Source: Elainella saxicola E1
GTDB taxonomy: Bacteria > Cyanobacteriota > Cyanobacteriia > Elainellales > Elainellaceae
Reading direction: 5' to 3'
NCBI GenBank assembly: GCA_002796835.1
Contig: LUGL01000013.1
Coordinates: 1-64,000, forward strand
DNA length: 64,000 nucleotides
In this document: positions 9,368-19,907 of the stretch, piece by piece
Layout of the letters: the number at the start of each line of letters is the position of its first letter
How positions within the stretch are numbered: position 1 is the stretch's first letter
Notes under the pieces: model-generated
What the model was told of the DNA's origin: nothing
The model's database searches: none
Seen by the model: the letters and a program-made list of their open reading frames with translations, nothing else
Translations under genes and position numbers: made by a program

Positions 9368-10492
9368 TCAGATGACATTGTGATTGAGCTTAAGGCAAGC
9401 ATCACTAAACTCGCGCACAACTTCTGAAAACTGCTGATTGCGCTCCATCAAAGCCATGTGTCCCCCTGGCGCTAACACACTCATTCTGGCTTGGGGAATT
9501 TCCCGACCCATCCGTTCATTCGCAAAAGGACGGGTTGCAATATCAGATTTGCCAAAAATCACCAGCGTCGGCACTGAGATTTCAGTTAATGTCGCTGTTT
9601 CTTCAAACCGGAACATCGCCAAAACGCCTCTTGCCAAAATTCCTGGCGATGCCTTGATGCCGATCAAACTTGAGAAATTCAACTGTCCTCGCGTTTCTCT
9701 GCCCGTAAAACCAGAAATTTCTGTTGTGATTAAGGTTGAACCATTCAAGTAGCTGAGCCAGCTCATTAGCCACAGCAGCGGCGAAAGGGCGATCGCCAAA
9801 TAAAGCAGAGGTAGCAATAAGGGCTTTTGCAAGGCCAGCAACAGCTTATTGAGAATAGTGGTTCTCAGCGGATTGGTGTAAGTGCCATCCACCAAAATTA
9901 AACCTGCGACCTGTTGTCCTAACCGTTCTGGAAACAAGCGGCTATAGGTCAGCAGAATCATTGCACCCATACTGTGGCCCAACAAGATTACGGGCTGATC
10001 TCCTGCCACTGCCACCACCGCATCCAGATCCCGTGCATATTTTTCCAGCGAATAGTCCCGGTTTTTCGGCTTTTTAGACTTGCCCAATCCGGGCAAATCC
10101 CAAACGATCACTCGAAACTGATCGGTCAATTGCTTTTTAGCGTAATACCACACCGTACTGTCAGGTCCCCAGCCATGGGTCAAAATGATGGTTGGAGCCC
10201 GATCCGGACCGTAAAACTCAACGTGAATTTCGCTGCCATCCGGTCGAGTCAAACGCTGCACTCGATTGCTTCGCAGTGGCTTTGGTTCATCCCGTCCGGC
10301 ACGGCGCATCAGCAACAGCGGCAGGCAACCCAAAAACGACCACAGCAACAGTGCAGCTCCCAGATAGAGCCAGTAATCATCTACAAGTTCACCTTCATAC
10401 CATTGATAGAGAATATAGGCTCCACTTCCGAGAATGCCTATGGAGATTAAGCTGGTCAGCAACCGTAACAAAAAATCGATCGGCATGAACAT
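9368..10492 (-). CDS. membrane-anchored alpha/beta hydrolase
   Basis: The 374-residue protein has two N-terminal hydrophobic segments (about residues 6-28 and 40-62). An alpha/beta hydrolase fold follows: the oxyanion motif HGWG, the nucleophile elbow GHSMGAM and a late catalytic-histidine motif GGHMALMER. A hydrophobic cap region (LLLPLLYLAIALSPLLW) lies between them. The substrate is unknown; lipase, esterase or haloperoxidase-like activity is possible. It converges with the kinase gene, with only about 8 bp between the two stop codons, and lies 120 bp upstream of no other gene on its strand, so it is probably transcribed alone. Confidence 0.8.
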   Translation of the reverse strand: MFMPIDFLLRLLTSLISIGILGSGAYILYQWYEGELVDDYWLYLGAALLLWSFLGCLPLLLMRRAGRDEPKPLRSNRVQRLTRPDGSEIHVEFYGPDRAPTIILTHGWGPDSTVWYYAKKQLTDQFRVIVWDLPGLGKSKKPKNRDYSLEKYARDLDAVVAVAGDQPVILLGHSMGAMILLTYSRLFPERLGQQVAGLILVDGTYTNPLRTTILNKLLLALQKPLLLPLLYLAIALSPLLWLMSWLSYLNGSTLITTEISGFTGRETRGQLNFSSLIGIKASPGILARGVLAMFRFEETATLTEISVPTLVIFGKSDIATRPFANERMGREIPQARMSVLAPGGHMALMERNQQFSEVVREFSDACLKLNHNVI

Positions 10493-10587
10493 GGTCTAGT
10501 TTAACCTCTGTCACTGCAACAACGAATTTCGCATTGAATAATGAAATTGGATGCGGTATGGGTTGAGGCTAAGGGAAACTATGAAAC

Positions 10588-10615
10588 AAAAGGAACCCTC
10601 TGAGGTTAGAACCTC
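10588..10615 (-). terminator. possible weak terminator after the NRPS operon
   Basis: Directly after the NRPS stop codon the sequence contains the perfect inverted repeat GAGGTT-AG-AACCTC (10602-10615). On the minus strand it is followed by a T-rich stretch (TTCCTTTTG). The stem is only 6 bp, so this is a weak candidate. Confidence 0.35.
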
Positions 10616-13600
10616 TATGTGAGATATTGCCGCAGTTGTTGAGCCAGGATTTGTACATGCGGTTGTTTCAACAAAGATAAATGATTGCCAGGAATTCGAT
10701 GCAGTTGGATATCTTTTGTCAAGGTACCCCAGCCTAAGCTCAAATCTTTGCCGATCGCCTCTGAGGTTTCCATAGCCTTAAATAAGGTGATGCGATCGGG
10801 ATAGGGTTGGGGGGCATAACGATAGGTCGCTTGAGCATTCGCATACACAATTCGCAGCATTGGTCCGATCGCAGATTCATCCAAAAGCCGCAAACGGGAT
10901 TCTTCCGGAATGAGACGGGCGATCGCGGACCATTGCCAGTGGGTCAACCGGGAAGATTGGAGCTGCCCCGCTGCCAGGGTGCCGTAGTCGAGCAAAAAGG
11001 GCACAATCGACCAGAGTGCCGTTCCCAGCAGAAACTTGAGGCTTTGGGCTACGGAGGGCTTGTGGCAGGGTGCAGGCGTATCAAAAATGGCCAGCAGTTC
11101 GATCGATTGCCCAGCTTGAATCAGCTGTTGAGCCATCTCAAAGGCCACTAATCCCCCAAAAGACCAGCCGCCCAGGAAATAGGGGCCTTGGGGTTGAACG
11201 ATCTGAATTGCCTGAATATAGTAAGCGGCGATCGATTCAATCCGATTCAATGGGGGAGATTGACCATCCAATCCCAGCGGTTGCAGGCCATAGAAACTGC
11301 GATCGATGCCCAAGTGATGTGCCAGTTCTAGATAAGGAAACACAAAACCAAACATGGGGTGTACGCAGAAAAAAGGTGGCTTGTTTCCCCCCAGCGTTAA
11401 AGGCACCAGTGGCGATCGGGAAACAGTTTCTATTGGTTTTGGGTTGGGTGCTATTTCCAGATCAGAGGTGGATGGCAAAGTTTGAGCTGGAGCAGAGCTG
11501 TTACGTAAAGCCGATCGCTTGTATCGATGAGTCGTTCGATCTAACCGGACTAAAGGAGGAGTGGTTGGCGCTGTCTGGGTGTGACGCAGCGATTCCAGTA
11601 AGGGAGCCAGTTGGGCGATTGTTGGTGCTTCGAACACGCTTTTCAAAGGCAATTCCAGCGCAAAGGCATCGCGCACACGGGAGGTCATTTGAGTCGCCAG
11701 CAGGGAATGCCCCCCTAGTTCAAAAAAGTTGTCGTGGATACTAATTTGCTTACATCGTAATAGTTCCTGCCAAATCTCAATCAATGTGCTTTCTGTTCGC
11801 GTGAGTGTGGTATCTACTGTATTTAATGGGTGGTTCCAATTTTCGTTGAGTGGTGGCAAAGCTCGACGATCGACTTTGCCATTCGTAGTCAGCGGCAGCA
11901 TTTCTAAAGGGACAAAAGCAGTGGGCACCATATAATCCGGTAAGGTTCGCTGCAGGTGTTGCCGCAGTTCGGGAATGAGCCGACGTGCCAATTCTGCCTG
12001 AAGCGGATCGTTGGTGTAAGTGTAACAGGTTGGACGAAGGGTTTGAAAATTGGACCAATCAATCTTTGCCTCAACCCCATGCCGAATCAACAGTACATCA
12101 TAGTTTCCCGTATCGGTCGGCGTTGACCAGGTGATCTCTACACGATAAGGCAGCACTGTTTCTAAATCCCACCAATCCTGCGGATCGATCGCTAAATCCC
12201 TAGCATTTTGCAGCAATTCCCGCATTCTTCCAACCGTTTTTGGTGATTCTCGATTGCGTAACCAATTAGCGGCTTTAACCGCAGTATGAACGCGACTATT
12301 CGCTATATTCTTGATTAAGAGTATCTCAGACTGATTCTCAGCAAGCTGCTGCTGAATTGCTGCAACCGTAATCGGAGTAACTTTCCAGTCCAGTTGATTC
12401 TCTCTTTCTATCTTCGGAAATGCTTCAAAACGAGGACTTTGCTTGGATGAGCAGGGTTCGAAATGTAGCAAGACATTATAGCGAAATTGGGTCATTTCAT
12501 TGGAGCTATGCCCTCGCGATAGGCGAATTTGCACCTGACGGATTTGGGGAAATCGATCGCGCAAGGCTTCAAAGAAAGCTGGATCGATCGTCAATTCAGG
12601 CTCTTCAAATCGCGATCGTTCAACTTTTTGCTGAAGTTGGGTGCGTTCCATGCCTGCATCTGCCTGACAAAACTGCATCCAGCCATGAAAAGCCGTGAGT
12701 AGCGGCAAACTGCGGACATCGCCAATGAACAAAACGCCCCCTGCAGCTACTTTCTGCATCGCTCCTTCTAAAACCTGGAGCAAATAATCCACACTCGGAA
12801 AATACTGCACGATCGAATTAAGAATCACCACATCAAATGCTGTTGGGTCGATCTCATGAAAGTCTGTAGCTATGCGATGTAACAACTTTACCTGAGGCAG
12901 ATCGAGTCGATCGAGTTGATTTTGGATCGATGTTAGAGCAACTGTTGAAAAGTCGGTGGCCAGATATTGCTGACAGTGAGGGGCAATTTGAAATAAAAGT
13001 AATCCGGTGCCACAGCCAATTTCCAGTACGCGTTGCGGTTTCAGGGCGAGAATTTGCTGGACACGATCGTTTACCCATTCCTGCATTTGTGCCAGCGGAA
13101 TCGGTTCTCCAGTGTAGCTGCTGTTCCAACCATTGAAGTTTTGAGTGGGGTTATCGGGACTCAAAGATTGGGCGTTTTGAGTTGGATCGGTAGATTGGTA
13201 GGTGGCATCATAAAGAGTCTGCCATTGTTGAATTTGCTGGGTTTGCAGCGATCGGAGAATGGGTTGCTGGAGGCGTTCATGGTTGGCGATCGAAGCGAGA
13301 CTAAAGTAGGCAACCAGGCGCATTTCATTTGATGATTCTCCAGTTGTAATGACGGCAGCATCTTGAATGGATGGATGACTTTGTAGTGTTGCTTCGATCT
13401 CGCCTAATTCAACTCGAAATCCTCGAATTTTGATTTGATGATCAATGCGGCCCAGAAATTCGATCGTACCATCGCTGCGGTAGCGGGCTCGATCACCTGT
13501 TTTGTAAAGACGGATGGATTTTGGATTTTGGATTTTGGATTTTGGATTGGGTTTTTGAGGAGGTGAAGTGGGTAGGTTGAGATGAATGAACTGTTCGGCT

Positions 13601-16314
13601 GTTAATTCAGGACGGTTGAGATAGCCACGAGCCAACCCTGTGCCTGCGATGTATAATTCACCGGGAATGCCTACGGGAAGAAAGTTTAAGTCAGTATCTA
13701 AAATATAAATTTGAGTATTGGAGATAGCATGACCGATCGTCTGCGGATGATCGCCGGGATGCAGTTCGGCAACGGTGGCCCAAATCGTGGTTTCTGTAGG
13801 ACCGTAAGCATTGAAGAAGTGACGATTGGTGGCCCAGCGATCGACCACTTGACTGGAGCAGGCTTCTCCGCCCGTAATTAGCACTTGCAGGTCGGGCAGT
13901 TCCGTAACAGGAAGAACGGCTAACACGGCTGGAGTGAGCAGTGCATGGGTAATGGCATTGTCCTGGAGAAATTGCACGAGCGCCATGCTTGGAAGTTGAG
14001 CAGATTGGGGTGGAATATACAGGGTGCCACCTGAACCGAAGGCAAGGGCAATCTCGAAAATAGAGGCATCAAAACTGAGAGAGCTAAATTGCAGGATGCG
14101 GCTATTGCGAGTGAGATGAAAAGTTTGCCGTTGGGCTTCTACTATATTACATAAACCGCGATGAGTCAAAAGAACACCTTTGGGTATGCCGGTAGAACCG
14201 GAGGTGTAAATTATATAAGCAAGCTGATCTGGTTTGATTGGAGGAGATTCACAGTGGTCTGGATTGGTTAGTCGAGGCTGATCCAAACAAACGATCTGAG
14301 CCTGCGATCGCGTCAGTTTCTCGACCAACCAGGATTGCGTCAGCACAATAGATACCTGCGTGTCGGTGAGCATGAAATGCAGGCGATCGATCGGATAATT
14401 GGGATCGAGTGGCACATAGGCTGCTCCAGCTTTAAGAATGCCTAGAATACCAATCACCATGTCGGCAGAGCGATCGACACATAGCCCAACTAGCGCATCG
14501 GCCTGAACTCCCATTTGCTTCAGGCTTTTCGCCAGACGATCGGCCTTTTGATTGAGGGCTTGATAGGTGAAGGATTCCCGTTCTGTAACTAGGGCCATGG
14601 TTTCAGGGGTTTGTTTAACCTGCGATTCAAAAATCTGGTGAAAACAAAGCTCCGGTAAGTTAGTTTGGTTGGCTGACGGTTGCAGAGATTCATTTTCCCC
14701 CGAAATCTGCTGATATTCTCCAGGAGTCAGGAGCGGCAATTCTGATAGCCGAGCCTCTGGATGGGCCACAATACCTTCCAGTAAGGTTTGGAAATGTCCA
14801 ACTAGTCGTTCTATGCGATCGCGATCGAACAAATCGGTGCTGTAGGTGATAAAGCCGCTCAAACCTTCCTGAAATTGCCATAAACTTCGCAATCCATGAG
14901 CCGGTTCCCAGAGGTGGACTTCCAGATCAAAGCGGGTACTGGTTGATGCGAAAGGGGTTGGCTCTAATCTTAATCCTGGCAGTTCTAGCGGCTGCATCGG
15001 AGCGTTTTGCAGCGCAAAGGCAACTTGAAACAGAGGATTACGGCTGAGATCTCGTTCAGGCTCTAATTCTTCTACCAGTTTCTCAAAGGGCAAATCCTGA
15101 TGTTCATAGGCTGCCAGGGTAACATTCCGAACTTGTTGCAGAACCTCTTGAAATGTAGGGTTTCCAGATAGGTCTGAACGAATTACCAGACTGTTCACAA
15201 AAAAACCGATCAACCCTTCTAATTCACTGCGGTGACGGTTGGCAATGGGAGAACCGATCGCCATATCTGTCTGCCCCGTGTAGCGATAGAGCAGTACTTG
15301 AAAGGCCGCCAGTAGGGTCATAAACAGCGATACGCCTGATTGTTGACTCAGGGTAGTTAATGCTTGCGACAACGTTGACGAAAGTTGTATTGGATAAGTT
15401 GCACCTCGATAGGTTTGAACCGCAGGACGCGGACGATCGGTGGGTAAGTCCAGCCCTGGCAAATCCTCTAATTGTTTGCGCCAGTAAATGAGCTGCTCTT
15501 CTAAAACGGCTCCCTGCAACCAGTTGCGCTGCCAACGGGCAAAATCAACATATTGAATCGGCAGGGGTGGCAATGTGGGCGATCGAACTTCTACCCATGC
15601 AGTGTAGCAATCAGCCAACTCTCGAATCAGGACCCCTAATGACCAACCATCTGCCACAATATGATGGAGGGTTAGTAACAGAACCGCCTCAGTTTCATCA
15701 AATTGCAATAACGTGACTCGCAGCAACGGATCGGTGGTCAAATTAAAGGGACGTTGGGCTTCGGCAGTTGCTAATTGCTGGCTAATCGATGCTCGATCGC
15801 AGGTTGCGACAGTTTGTAGATTCACAATCGATAAATCTACTTTGGCATTGGGCTGAATGATTTGAATCGGTTGACCATCACGAGTATCAAATGTGGTCCG
15901 AAGAGCGGTATGGCGCTGCAAAATTTGATCAAACGATCGCGCTAATGCGATTGAGTCCAGGTTTCCAATTAAGCGAATGGCCGTAGGTACATTGTAAAAT
16001 GGGTTGTCTGGTTCAAGCTGATATAAAAACCAGAGGCGCTGTTGGGCAAAGGAAAGCGGAAATTCAAGGGTCTGAATAGCGGGTTGAATGTTTACAGCTT
16101 GTCGGTGGCAGAGATAGGAAATCAATTCGGCTTTGCGATCGGCCAATTCCTGACGTAATTCGCGAGTTAAGACTCCTTCAGGAGCATTACAGCGCAACCG
16201 TATTTTCTCAGCCGCATCTTCGCACTGTGATTCTAGAGTATTTCCTTCAATGGATAGCTGTACGTCTAAGCTTTTGAGATGAGATACCCATTCTGCGATC
16301 GTTCCATGTGTCAT
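10615..16314 (-). CDS. NRPS: docking-C-A-NMT-PCP-TE (terminal module)
   Basis: A 1,899-residue synthetase. An N-terminal TubC_N-type docking domain (about 5-70) is followed by a condensation domain with intact HHIVADG. The adenylation domain has YIIYTSGSTGIPKG and NAYGPTETT. An N-methyltransferase with EIGCGTG is inserted between the A8 region (GRIDHQIKIRGFRVELGE) and A10 (NGKVDRR). A PCP (FFELGGHSLLATQ) and a type I thioesterase (GWSFGG; late His in GNHLSLL) complete it. My manual ten-residue binding-pocket code is DAFLIGAIWK, which suggests a hydrophobic or aromatic amino acid, but I cannot name it. The module therefore adds an N-methylated residue and releases the product. It overlaps the upstream NRPS gene by 4 bp (ATGA), so the two are translationally coupled. 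A short-repeat expansion lies within the A domain. Confidence 0.93.
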   Translation of the reverse strand: MTHGTIAEWVSHLKSLDVQLSIEGNTLESQCEDAAEKIRLRCNAPEGVLTRELRQELADRKAELISYLCHRQAVNIQPAIQTLEFPLSFAQQRLWFLYQLEPDNPFYNVPTAIRLIGNLDSIALARSFDQILQRHTALRTTFDTRDGQPIQIIQPNAKVDLSIVNLQTVATCDRASISQQLATAEAQRPFNLTTDPLLRVTLLQFDETEAVLLLTLHHIVADGWSLGVLIRELADCYTAWVEVRSPTLPPLPIQYVDFARWQRNWLQGAVLEEQLIYWRKQLEDLPGLDLPTDRPRPAVQTYRGATYPIQLSSTLSQALTTLSQQSGVSLFMTLLAAFQVLLYRYTGQTDMAIGSPIANRHRSELEGLIGFFVNSLVIRSDLSGNPTFQEVLQQVRNVTLAAYEHQDLPFEKLVEELEPERDLSRNPLFQVAFALQNAPMQPLELPGLRLEPTPFASTSTRFDLEVHLWEPAHGLRSLWQFQEGLSGFITYSTDLFDRDRIERLVGHFQTLLEGIVAHPEARLSELPLLTPGEYQQISGENESLQPSANQTNLPELCFHQIFESQVKQTPETMALVTERESFTYQALNQKADRLAKSLKQMGVQADALVGLCVDRSADMVIGILGILKAGAAYVPLDPNYPIDRLHFMLTDTQVSIVLTQSWLVEKLTRSQAQIVCLDQPRLTNPDHCESPPIKPDQLAYIIYTSGSTGIPKGVLLTHRGLCNIVEAQRQTFHLTRNSRILQFSSLSFDASIFEIALAFGSGGTLYIPPQSAQLPSMALVQFLQDNAITHALLTPAVLAVLPVTELPDLQVLITGGEACSSQVVDRWATNRHFFNAYGPTETTIWATVAELHPGDHPQTIGHAISNTQIYILDTDLNFLPVGIPGELYIAGTGLARGYLNRPELTAEQFIHLNLPTSPPQKPNPKSKIQNPKSIRLYKTGDRARYRSDGTIEFLGRIDHQIKIRGFRVELGEIEATLQSHPSIQDAAVITTGESSNEMRLVAYFSLASIANHERLQQPILRSLQTQQIQQWQTLYDATYQSTDPTQNAQSLSPDNPTQNFNGWNSSYTGEPIPLAQMQEWVNDRVQQILALKPQRVLEIGCGTGLLLFQIAPHCQQYLATDFSTVALTSIQNQLDRLDLPQVKLLHRIATDFHEIDPTAFDVVILNSIVQYFPSVDYLLQVLEGAMQKVAAGGVLFIGDVRSLPLLTAFHGWMQFCQADAGMERTQLQQKVERSRFEEPELTIDPAFFEALRDRFPQIRQVQIRLSRGHSSNEMTQFRYNVLLHFEPCSSKQSPRFEAFPKIERENQLDWKVTPITVAAIQQQLAENQSEILLIKNIANSRVHTAVKAANWLRNRESPKTVGRMRELLQNARDLAIDPQDWWDLETVLPYRVEITWSTPTDTGNYDVLLIRHGVEAKIDWSNFQTLRPTCYTYTNDPLQAELARRLIPELRQHLQRTLPDYMVPTAFVPLEMLPLTTNGKVDRRALPPLNENWNHPLNTVDTTLTRTESTLIEIWQELLRCKQISIHDNFFELGGHSLLATQMTSRVRDAFALELPLKSVFEAPTIAQLAPLLESLRHTQTAPTTPPLVRLDRTTHRYKRSALRNSSAPAQTLPSTSDLEIAPNPKPIETVSRSPLVPLTLGGNKPPFFCVHPMFGFVFPYLELAHHLGIDRSFYGLQPLGLDGQSPPLNRIESIAAYYIQAIQIVQPQGPYFLGGWSFGGLVAFEMAQQLIQAGQSIELLAIFDTPAPCHKPSVAQSLKFLLGTALWSIVPFLLDYGTLAAGQLQSSRLTHWQWSAIARLIPEESRLRLLDESAIGPMLRIVYANAQATYRYAPQPYPDRITLFKAMETSEAIGKDLSLGWGTLTKDIQLHRIPGNHLSLLKQPHVQILAQQLRQYLT
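13516..13548. repeat. heptanucleotide tandem repeat (GGATTTT)n inside the NRPS gene
   Basis: Four perfect GGATTTT units plus a partial fifth lie in tandem within the A domain of the terminal NRPS module, just before the A7 motif (LYKTGDRARYR). They encode a low-complexity P/K/N/S/I loop (PNPKSKIQNPKS). Heptamer short tandem repeats are known in cyanobacterial genomes but are mostly intergenic. Confidence 0.9.
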
Positions 16315-19300
16315 AGCTCGATTTCCTCACGCTGTTGCGAACTCATTCGCTTTCGGTAATTCTCGACCCATCCCAGTAATTCTATTTTCTGAGCCAATTC
16401 TGCAATGGTCGGCATTTCAAATACTGTTCGCAATGGCATTTCCACCTGAAACCGATCGCGAATGCGGGAAACCAGTTGAGTCGCCAGCAAGGAATGTCCA
16501 CCCAGTTCAAAGAAGTTGTCGTAAATGCCCGCCTGTCGTCCTAGCAGTTGAGACCAGAGTTCAACCAGGGCTGCTTCCAGGGAGGTGGTGGGTGCGATTG
16601 GCGGATGATTGGCTGGGGCGATCGTGAGACTGGGGAGTGGCAAGGCCTTTTGATCCACTTTGCCATTCGCAGTCAGGGGTAGTTTGTCTAATACCACCCA
16701 GGCCGCAGGCAGCATATAGTCTGGTAGCTTAGTTTTGAGGAAGGATCGCAAATCCTGTTCTGATGGCAAGGATGCTTTGGGAACAACATAGGCGATCAGT
16801 TGACTGAACCGCTCTGCCGAAGGACTCTGTTCAATTTCTCGCACCATGACTACAGCCGTTTGGATGTTGGGATGTTGAGCGATCACGGTTTCAATCTCTC
16901 CCAACTCTACGCGAAACCCACGCAGCTTAATTTGATCATCTGTACGCCCTAAAAACTCCAAATTGCCATCCGATCGGTAAAGGGCGCGATCGCCAGTCTT
17001 ATAAAGTTTTAGGGTGAGGGACGCCGTGGAGTGAGCATTGAAAGTTGAGAAGTCACAGTTGATAAACCGTTCTGCTGTGAGTTCCGGACGATTTAAGTAG
17101 CCCTGCGCTAATCCATTGCCGCCCAGATAAATCTCGCCGCTGACATTTGCTGGAACGGGTCTGAGCTGATCATTTAACAAGTATACTTGAGTATTCGCAA
17201 TTGCTTGACCGATCGGAATCGTTATTGCGTTCTCTGGAACTTCCTGAATCTCATGCCAGGTTGAAAAGGTCGTGTTTTCTGTCGGTCCATAAACATGGAT
17301 CAGGTGTTGAGGTTTGCCTTGCTGCACGACCGATCGCACATGCTCAACTGTTGCCCGTTCGCCGCCAAACAGGAGATACTTCAGCGATCGAAAGGCCGTT
17401 GGTACTTGATGGACGGTTTGATTGAACAATGCCGTGGTGAGAAACAGGATGCTGATTTGCTGGCGCTGCAATTCGGCCACAAAATCTGGTGGCGAAAGTG
17501 TTGTGGTTCGATCAAAGCCGATTAATTGAGCCCCATTCAGCAAAGCTCCCCAGACCTCGAACGTTGCAGCATCAAAAGCAAGATTCGCCACCTGGGCGAT
17601 CCGATCGCTAGACTCGATCTGCACATAATTCGTAGCGCCAGTCGCACGAACCAGCCGATTCACTGCCCGATGCGCCACCATCACGCCTTTAGGGGTTCCA
17701 GTTGACCCAGAAGTATAAATTACATAGGCAAGCTGATCGGCAGTGCAGACCATCGACAAATTTTCATCCGACTCCTGTGCGATCGCATCCCATTCCTGTT
17801 CTAAGCAAATAACCTTAACTTTATCGGTTTGTAGTGCATCTGCGTAATCCGATTGCGTTAGCAAAACGGTAATTCCAGCATCTGCTAAGATGAAGCGCAG
17901 CCGTTCCAGAGGATAATTTGGGTCGAGTGGCACATAGGCTCCACCTGCCTTAAGCACAGCCAGCATTGCTGCGATCGCTTCCACACTACGCTCTAAACAG
18001 ATGCCAACGGGCATGCCATCGCCAATTCCCAAGGACTGCAAATATCGCGCCAGTTGATTACTGCCCTGGTTTAACGACTCGTAGGTAAAAGATCGATCGC
18101 CAAACTGGATAGCGATCGCGGTTGGTCTTTGTTTGACTTGGGCTTCAAATAGCTGATGAATACAACAGTTTGTAGGATAGCTGAATTGGTTGTGATGCCA
18201 TTTTTGAAATAGTAACTGTTGTTCTGCCTGGGTCAATAGTGATAATCTAGAGAGATTCGTTGTAGGATTGGCAACAATCCCTTCTAACAGAGTTTTGAAA
18301 TGATGCTTGAAGGATGCGATCGTGGATGAGTTAAATAAATGAGCGTTGTAGACAATCACTCCCCGCAATCCATCTGATTGCTGCCAACCCTTGCCCCACA
18401 AATTCCTGAAGTTATCTGTACTTTTCCAGAGATACAGCTCCAGATCGAAGCGTGAGGTTTTTGTCTCCAGTTCCACCGGGCTAAGCACTAATCCGGGCAG
18501 TACCAATTGCTCCATTGGCGTATTTTGCAAGGCAAATACCACCTGAAACAGTGGATTTTGGCCAAGACTGCGAACGGGTTGTAACTCCTCTACCAGCTTT
18601 TCAAAAGGCAGATCCTGATGGGCATAGGCAGCTAGCGTGACCTGCCGCACTCGCTCTAACAGCTCCTGGAAAGTGGGATCGCCTGCTAGATCCGTGCGCA
18701 ACACCAAGCTATTCACAAAGAAGCCAATCAGTCCTTCTAATTCCCGGTGGTGACGATTCGCAATGGGAGAACCGATCGCAATATCCGTTTGGCCAGTGTA
18801 GCAGTACAGTAATGTCTGAAATGCTGCCAGTAATGTCATAAATAAGGTAACGTCCGCTTGCTGGCTTAATTCTTCTAAAGCGTCGAGTAAGCATTGCGGC
18901 AATTCCAGGAGTTGGCTAGCCCCTTGATGACTTTGCGCTAAGGAATGATCGGATGGATTTGAACGTGAATCAGAATAAAGATGAGATAAATCGAGTGATG
19001 CAACATTCTGAAGCTGTTGCTTCCAATATTGTAACTGGTGATTCAAAACCTCCCCCTGCAACCACTCCCGCTGCCAGTGAGCAAAGTCAGCATATTGAAT
19101 CGGTAATTCTAGTAGCCCATCCGGCTTATCTTCCACTAAAGCGGTATATCGATCGCTTAATTCCTGAATCAGCACCCCACTGGACCACTCATCAAAAATG
19201 ATGTGGTGTAGCGCCATGAGCAGCAGATGTTCATCATCCTGCAATTGCCAGAGTTGGAAGCGAAATAGAGGGCCTTTGGCTAAATGGAATGGCGGCTGCA

Positions 19301-19655
19301 CCGTTTGCCAAATTTGATCGATCGCAGTTTGTTCACGAATGCCAGTCGGCAATGCCTGTAAATCAACAACATCACAGGGAACGGACAACACAGGCCTGAT
19401 CACCTGAGCGAGTTGCCCCTCAACTTCCTCGAAAGTAGTTCTTAAAATTTCATGCCGGGAGACGATCGTTTCTAGGCTTTGATGCAGGTGCGATCGATGC
19501 AGTAGGCCAGTCAGTCGAAAGATCAGCGGAATAATGTAGAGAGAATTTCCAGGTAATAGCTGTTCAATAAACCACAACCGTTGCTGGGCAAACGAGGCTG
19601 GAAAGAAAAACAGATCTTCTTCGACATCACCATAACCTGAGCTATCTGAAATCAT
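16311..19655 (-). CDS. NRPS: C-A-PCP (Ile/Val-like module)
   Basis: A 1,114-residue single-module synthetase. The condensation domain (about 15-450) begins SFAQQRLWFIEQ, as in LCL-type C domains. Its active motif is HHIIFDEWS, with the catalytic histidine and aspartate kept and the usual glycine replaced by glutamate. The A domain (about 475-985) has YVIYTSGSTGTPKG and VYGPTENTTFSTW. The manual binding-pocket code is DAFFLGVTFK, matching codes I recall for isoleucine and close to valine. The PCP has FFELGGHSLLATQL. There is no docking domain of the TubC type at its start, only about 12 residues. It must receive an acyl or peptidyl chain from another protein, presumably the synthases encoded at 29-60 kb. 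It precedes, and overlaps by 4 bp, the gene for the N-methylating terminal module. Confidence 0.93.
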   Translation of the reverse strand: MISDSSGYGDVEEDLFFFPASFAQQRLWFIEQLLPGNSLYIIPLIFRLTGLLHRSHLHQSLETIVSRHEILRTTFEEVEGQLAQVIRPVLSVPCDVVDLQALPTGIREQTAIDQIWQTVQPPFHLAKGPLFRFQLWQLQDDEHLLLMALHHIIFDEWSSGVLIQELSDRYTALVEDKPDGLLELPIQYADFAHWQREWLQGEVLNHQLQYWKQQLQNVASLDLSHLYSDSRSNPSDHSLAQSHQGASQLLELPQCLLDALEELSQQADVTLFMTLLAAFQTLLYCYTGQTDIAIGSPIANRHHRELEGLIGFFVNSLVLRTDLAGDPTFQELLERVRQVTLAAYAHQDLPFEKLVEELQPVRSLGQNPLFQVVFALQNTPMEQLVLPGLVLSPVELETKTSRFDLELYLWKSTDNFRNLWGKGWQQSDGLRGVIVYNAHLFNSSTIASFKHHFKTLLEGIVANPTTNLSRLSLLTQAEQQLLFQKWHHNQFSYPTNCCIHQLFEAQVKQRPTAIAIQFGDRSFTYESLNQGSNQLARYLQSLGIGDGMPVGICLERSVEAIAAMLAVLKAGGAYVPLDPNYPLERLRFILADAGITVLLTQSDYADALQTDKVKVICLEQEWDAIAQESDENLSMVCTADQLAYVIYTSGSTGTPKGVMVAHRAVNRLVRATGATNYVQIESSDRIAQVANLAFDAATFEVWGALLNGAQLIGFDRTTTLSPPDFVAELQRQQISILFLTTALFNQTVHQVPTAFRSLKYLLFGGERATVEHVRSVVQQGKPQHLIHVYGPTENTTFSTWHEIQEVPENAITIPIGQAIANTQVYLLNDQLRPVPANVSGEIYLGGNGLAQGYLNRPELTAERFINCDFSTFNAHSTASLTLKLYKTGDRALYRSDGNLEFLGRTDDQIKLRGFRVELGEIETVIAQHPNIQTAVVMVREIEQSPSAERFSQLIAYVVPKASLPSEQDLRSFLKTKLPDYMLPAAWVVLDKLPLTANGKVDQKALPLPSLTIAPANHPPIAPTTSLEAALVELWSQLLGRQAGIYDNFFELGGHSLLATQLVSRIRDRFQVEMPLRTVFEMPTIAELAQKIELLGWVENYRKRMSSQQREEIEL

Positions 19656-19781
19656 TCACACCTACATTTGCTCTACTCTACTCTGTTTTACAGCGAAGAG
19701 TGATTGAAGGATTATGCTTTAAGATGGATTTTTGGTAAAAACCATGTGTTTTTTTGTTGCGTCCTCTCATCTTGGCGTATC

Positions 19782-19826
19782 AAAAAAATCTGTAAGGGCA
19801 CTGAGCTTAGCACCCCTACGATTTTT
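19782..19826 (-). terminator. bidirectional terminator-like hairpin downstream of ftsH
   Basis: The imperfect stem AAATCTGTAAGGG / CCCCTACGATTT has an A-run on one side and a T-run on the other. On the minus strand it follows the FtsH stop codon by about 80 bp and ends in TTTTTTT. It separates ftsH from the NRPS operon, which therefore must have its own promoter between 19656 and 19782. Confidence 0.6.
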
Positions 19827-19907
19827 GTTGTTTTGATCACAGAATTGGAGATCAGCACCTTCCTTCGCTTGAGAGACAGAGTATGCCTTTTTTGCACTGG
19901 ATAGAGC

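Noticed and set aside
19704-19904. Short frames on both strands between ftsH and the NRPS
   Set aside because: They run through the terminator hairpin and have no family resemblance or ribosome binding site.
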